Positions 37,301 through 43,300 of a stretch of 64,000 nt of DNA are shown one piece after another. The stretch is from Trichobilharzia szidati (Eukaryota; Platyhelminthes; Trematoda; Strigeidida; Schistosomatidae). The position numbers and the translations under genes are program-made. Below the pieces are notes generated by a model. It saw nothing but the letters and a program-made list of their open reading frames with translations. It had not been told where the DNA came from and ran no database searches. Positions within the stretch are counted from its first letter, which is position 1, and each line of letters opens with the position of its first letter. Where the stretch lies: contig OX235272.1 in the NCBI GenBank assembly GCA_944472155.2, positions 16,662,354-16,726,353 on the forward strand, written 5' to 3'.

Positions 37301-40300
37301 CTGATGACATAGTATGGTGCGGAGAAATGCACAATTAACACTTACAACACAGCTTAAATGATGTTCACACTTATGAAAAAATAAACAAATAAAAACAAAA
37401 AATTGAGAGGATTATAAATATCAGAAGTACAATAACAATGAAGTTTGATTCTGTAGGGGTGGAGGAAATGGTTCATTTAGTAGTGCAAAGAAGTTTAGTT
37501 AGTTGATGCCTAACACTATTTTCATCACATAAAGTAAGTGCAGCGAAATATGGTATAGTGGTCGGTCGGTCGGTCGGTTTTCGGCATAGGACTTTGCACA
37601 TATGTGCGGCACTTCAAGTCGCCACAATCCCTCCTTGTAGCACACAAAGCAACAGAAGAAAGTAGAAGAAATGCATAATAGAGACAGTAAACAGAGGTGT
37701 GAGACAAAGGAATAGTAATAACGGGGAGGAAAACAGTTGAATTGGAAGTCATAAGTCACAAGGAGTGGATGCATCTGCGCCAGCCATTGAGAAGGATTTT
37801 GAGCCAAGTCACCAATTGTCTCCAACCATTGATTTTTACCGTCCCGAGGACCCCAACCAGGAAGTCTACACCTTCCCACGTGGCTTAGACTAACTGTTGT
37901 AGATTTCATTGACTGGTACGATGTTTTCGTTTGACCACCGCTAGCTCTTTTCCAGTCTGACCCTGTATCAGCTAACATTACCCGACGAGGAAGGCGATGA
38001 CTAGGCGTGCATGCGTAACACATTTCCTAACCATCCCAGTCGATGTAATTTCACAGTCTCGTCTATTGATTTCCCCTCCTTACCTAGCACTTGACGCCTA
38101 ACCTGAATATTGCTCACCTTATTGTTCCACTAAGGTGGTGGAGTTTTATACTTGGACCTACGTGCACAAAGTCTTCTGAAAAGACTTCTTGTTTTACCTG
38201 AGGAGGAGACACAAGGTTGGAGCTGCGGGTAGAGTGGGTGCCCACAGTCTGACGAAATTCCTTTAGCAAATTTGTTGCATGACATCAAGTGCCTATCAGT
38301 GACAATGTCAACGATATGGCCCAATGGGATACCACTCGTTCTACTGACAGTCTTCAGAGTTCTACGAAGTATGACAGTCTTTTTTAAGCAATCCAGGAAA
38401 GAATAAGGGTGAATAGGAAAAAAGAATAGGTAAAATACACGAGTTGACATACTGTAAGAGGAGTGGTTGAGTTATGCCTGAGTACCTTAACTTCTTAATG
38501 TAAAATATCAGACGAAATATTCTTTTAGAAATCGCTAAGACATGGGAAGACCAGGATAGGTCAGAAGAAAGAATTATTCCAAGATACTCAGCTTCAGACT
38601 TGGTTTCTATATCAGTATCATCAATTTTGCAAGGGTCAAAGGAATTAAAAGCTTCACTTAATTTTCGTTTACATCGGCAACTGAAATTAACAGTCTGACT
38701 TTGGAAGGATTTGGTTTAAGGCCGTTAGACGAAGACCATTTGTTAATTCCTGATAGAAAGTTGTTCGTCTTAGTACAGTCTAGCTGTGAGTTAACTGACA
38801 TTGAAATAGTTAGATCATTGGCATACTTAACAAAGTTCATTTCATCAGATATAGGCAAATCATACAAGAAGAAAGAAAACAGAGAAGGAGAAATGGCAGT
38901 ACCATGAGGGACACCAGCCTCAGTAAGCAATGAAGTGGACGACTTGCCTTGACATATAGTGTACTGCTTTCTTCCTGAGAAATTAGAATGCAGCCATTTA
39001 CTACCCAACAGTCACTGTAGTTTCAGTCAGCTTTTTTAACAAAATGTCCCTAGGTACTGAGTCGAAAGCAGATGTGTAATCTAGGAGGGTGCAGCCAACA
39101 AATTTAGCCCCCTTGTCTAAGCTGGAGGCAATGTTATGATACAAGACTGCAGCTGCATCTAAAGTACTTCTACTGTGTTTATAGGCAAATTGTTTAGGAT
39201 CGTTAAAGGCTTTAAGTGAAGGTTGAAGATTAATTAAGAGTAAGTTTTCCATAGTTTTTAGAAAAAGAGAGGTAATAGCAATAGGCGTAAATTTAAAACA
39301 TGTTCCAGTAAATGACTTAGGTATAGGTACCATTTTAATGTCCTTCCAAACGGCTGGTACGACATTTCTGGAAGAAGCTTCATTAAACATGTCCATGAGA
39401 GGATATCTGCACATCTTTTAACAATAATTCTGGGTTCAGAGACTGGCGACATTTTAGAACATTGTTTGTATTGAAACCAGGGAAGCAGGTTTCATGAACA
39501 CTTGTAACACTAGAAAGTTTGGCATTTGTGGGAGAATGTATGGAAGACTTACTTGTTTAGTGTGCAAAAATCAAAGGAATAAGGAACACTATCCACAAGA
39601 GTGTATAAACACTTAATGTGTAGTCGAATCAATTCAACACAGTTTCCCTTGTGCCATTTTTTGTATCTACGTATATCTGTCGAATTTGTTTGTATATGTG
39701 TACTCCTCCATTAACTATGTTTTGTTGCTAAATATCACACATCATAGTTGTCTAACGGTCTTAAACTGAATCCTTCTAAGTGTCAAACTGTTAATTTCAG
39801 CTTAAGATGTAAACGACAGTTAAAAGACGCCGTTGATTCTCATGACAGTTGTAAGATTGATGACAAGGATATAGGAATTAAATCAGAAATTAAGTAACTT
39901 GGACTTATTCTCTCTTCTGATCTCTCCTGGTCTTCCCATGTCTCAGCGATCTCCAGTAAAATATTCCGCCTGATATTTTACATTAAGAAGAGGTTAAGGC
40001 ACTCGGGTATAACTCAACCCCTCCTCTTACAGTTCATAAACTCTTGCATCCTACCTATTCTTCTTTATTGTTCACCCTTACTTATTCTTTCCTGGTTTGC
40101 TTAAAAAGGACTATGTCACAATTCGTAGAATTCTGAAGACTGTCAGTCAGTAGGATGAGTGGTGTCCCAGTGGACTACATAGTTAACGTCGTTGTCGATA
40201 GGCATTTGACTTCGTGCAGTAAATTTGCTAAAGGGATTTTGTCTGACTTGGAGTATCCACTTCACCCTCAGCTTTCACCCTGCATCGCCTCAGGTAGAAC

Positions 40301-43300
40301 AAGAATTAACTTCAGAAAACTGTATGCTCGCACGTCTAAGTATAAAAATTCTATGAAACCATACTTGGCACGTATTTTATGTGATGAAAATAGCGTCAGG
40401 CGAGAATTGACTAACCTCTTTTCATCTAGTGAATAAACAATCTCCTCCATCCATCTTTATATACCTTCAAGTTTTACTTTTATTATTTCTATTATATTTA
40501 TGATCCTGTTGATTCTTTGTTTTCACTTTCATAACTGCAAAGACCAACTTATGTCTATGACTGCTGTGATCTTTCTTTTTTCCCTCACCATATCATGTAA
40601 AGAGAACATTATATTCAATATTTTTTAATCATGCAAGGATTTGTATACCGCATTGACAATACTGTGTGAAAGAAGCCCACGGCAATTTTCACTTGTAGTA
40701 TTATTATCATTACCTTAGCTGCTATCATTATTATTATTATTTCCATTTTATATGCTGCATGCTTTTTATTTTTTTATATTAACCCTACTGTAAATGTTAA
40801 AAAATTTTCTGTGATTAATTTTATTTATAATTTGAGGAAATTAGATGCAATATTGTGATTAATGCTGAAAATTCCATTCTGTATTACAAGTACTGTTTTT
40901 GGAATAAAGTAAATCATTATTATTATTGTAGTGTAGTGTAGTGATTGATATATACCTCGAGGAAGATATGCGCATATATAAATATATATATATATGCATC
41001 ATTTGAAAGCTGACAATTTAGACAGCTCTATCAACTACTTTATTCATTCTTCCCTTCAAATGTAGGCGAGATAAATAAATAAACAGTGTTTTTTGTCAAA
41101 TTTTTATATTTTTATAGTTTTACGGTTTTTGTTGTGTGCAATTTGGTGCCTATGTGCATGCTTGCCTCTGCCATCATTTGTTTTATGGCCACCTGATGTT
41201 TCAGTTTAATCAGTCGTTCTTCTCAGCATTTTACTAATTGAAGATGACAAGAAAGAATGACGCCTTATTGTAGTGATGATATTCACCTTTTTTTTTGGTT
41301 TTGTTTTTGTTCCTTAATCTCCCCTCGATCAATACCTGTTCGTTTGTGCATGTACGTGTGTGTGTTTATGTCGGTTTTTTAGATTTATAGTATGGAGAAA
41401 CTGAATCTGGTTAAAATTAAATTTTAATAACATAGCAGTTGACTGATAGTCAAGTAGTAGTGTAACAACAGAAGACAAGGGCCAGGCAACAGATCGTTTA
41501 TTAAGGAAAATCAACACATATTTATAGATTTTAATGTACATTATTGTAGATTATTGTTAGTAGAAAATACAATCTTTTGATTGGTTGTTTCTCACAGAAG
41601 GTTAAATTAGCATCTCTTTGTGACTGTGTCAGATCATCCATATGCTAACTGTATCCGCCTACGCAAAGCCTTTGTTCTCATTTTCTCACCATCAATATTG
41701 CGGACATAAACATTGACGTCAATTACTGTCTACCGACTTTGGCTAGCAGCCAGCTGTCACCACAGTAGGACTAATGAACTTGTCAGGTGCGTCGGTGGTT
41801 CAATGTTTGAATGCTCACCCCAACCAACGCAAGTGGTCAGGGATTCGATTCTCAGCCAATGCAGTTCTAAACCTCACTTATTTGGTAATAAGCAGCCTGA
41901 TAAAGGGTGAACATTGGGAGCATAAGGTAAATAACGCCCCCCCCCCTCCCGCCAATAGAAAGCAATGATACTACCGCTAGTGAAACTTCAAAGCCCAAAG
42001 CTTGAAGCCTCCCTATTTTTTATATTAATGAGTACTATCTCTTACTGATACTTTTGGAATATAATCAATCGATACTATCGATTGAGTTTAATTTAAAACA
42101 TTGATGTTCCCCCAATAAAAATACTTCTTTCATTATAAACTATCATATAAATGTAGAACCTGATGAAGAAGAGCTTATCGAAAAGAATATTCTATGTTGA
42201 TTAAACAGTACTTCAGAATTTGTGTATTCATCTTTATGGCTGTGAGCAAGACCTGGCCATTGAGAGTGGAAGACATGAAAAGACTAGCTGTCTTTGATCA
42301 TAGGTGCCTGTGTTCTATCTCCCGTGTGAAGTGGTGTAATAAGGTGAGCAATATTGAGGTTAGGCATCGGTCGAGTACTAGGTAAGGAGGGGAAATCAGT
42401 CGACGAGGTTGTGAAATTACATCGACTGAGATGGTTAGGACATGTGTTACGCATGCACGCCTAGTCATCGCCTTCCACGACAATGGGCAATGCTAGCTGA
42501 CATAGGGTGAGGCTGGAAAAGAGCTAGCGGCGGTCAAACGAAAACATGGCACCAGTCAATGAAATCTACAACAGTTAGTCTAAGCCAGCCACGTAGGAAG
42601 GTGTAGACTGGCTTCCTGACTGGTTAGGGTCCTCGGGACGGTAAAAACTTATGGTTAGAAACAATTGGGGATATGGCTCAAAATCATTCTCAATGGCTAG
42701 CGCAACGGCATCCACTCCTTGTGACTTATGATTCCCAATGAAACTATATTGCTCTTCGTTACTACTATTCCTTTGTCTCACACCTCTATTTACTGTCTAT
42801 ATTATGCATTTCTTCTACTTTCTTCTCCTCCTTTGTGTGCAACATGGAGTGTAGCGACTTGAAATGCCGCACCTATGTGTAAAGTTCTGTGTCGAATACA
42901 GACAGATAGACAGTATTCATCTGATGTCAAGCTCATCACTCACTGATGCATTCTGACTAATTTTTGTCAGTCAGTATTGTCTTTTTTTGAACTATTGTCG
43001 CTTTTTTTTACAAAATCTACCGGTCAATTCATACAGTTTTGCTGATGAACTGACGTAGTAGCTTAGGGTTGTTTTTTTCGCTTTCTTTCTTTCTTTCTGA
43101 TATCTGATATATCTGAACAAATTGAATATTCCCATAATTTATTCAGAACAAAATATTTAGAGCGAACAATTGTAGTTTCAATAAATTCTTCAGGCTCTAC
43201 AATTATAAATCCATTAATTTAATCATACAATAGCCAGCCAGTAAAAGCAAATTAGAATCATATCAGAAAGTGTATTGTGGAACAAGTATAAGATGGGATG

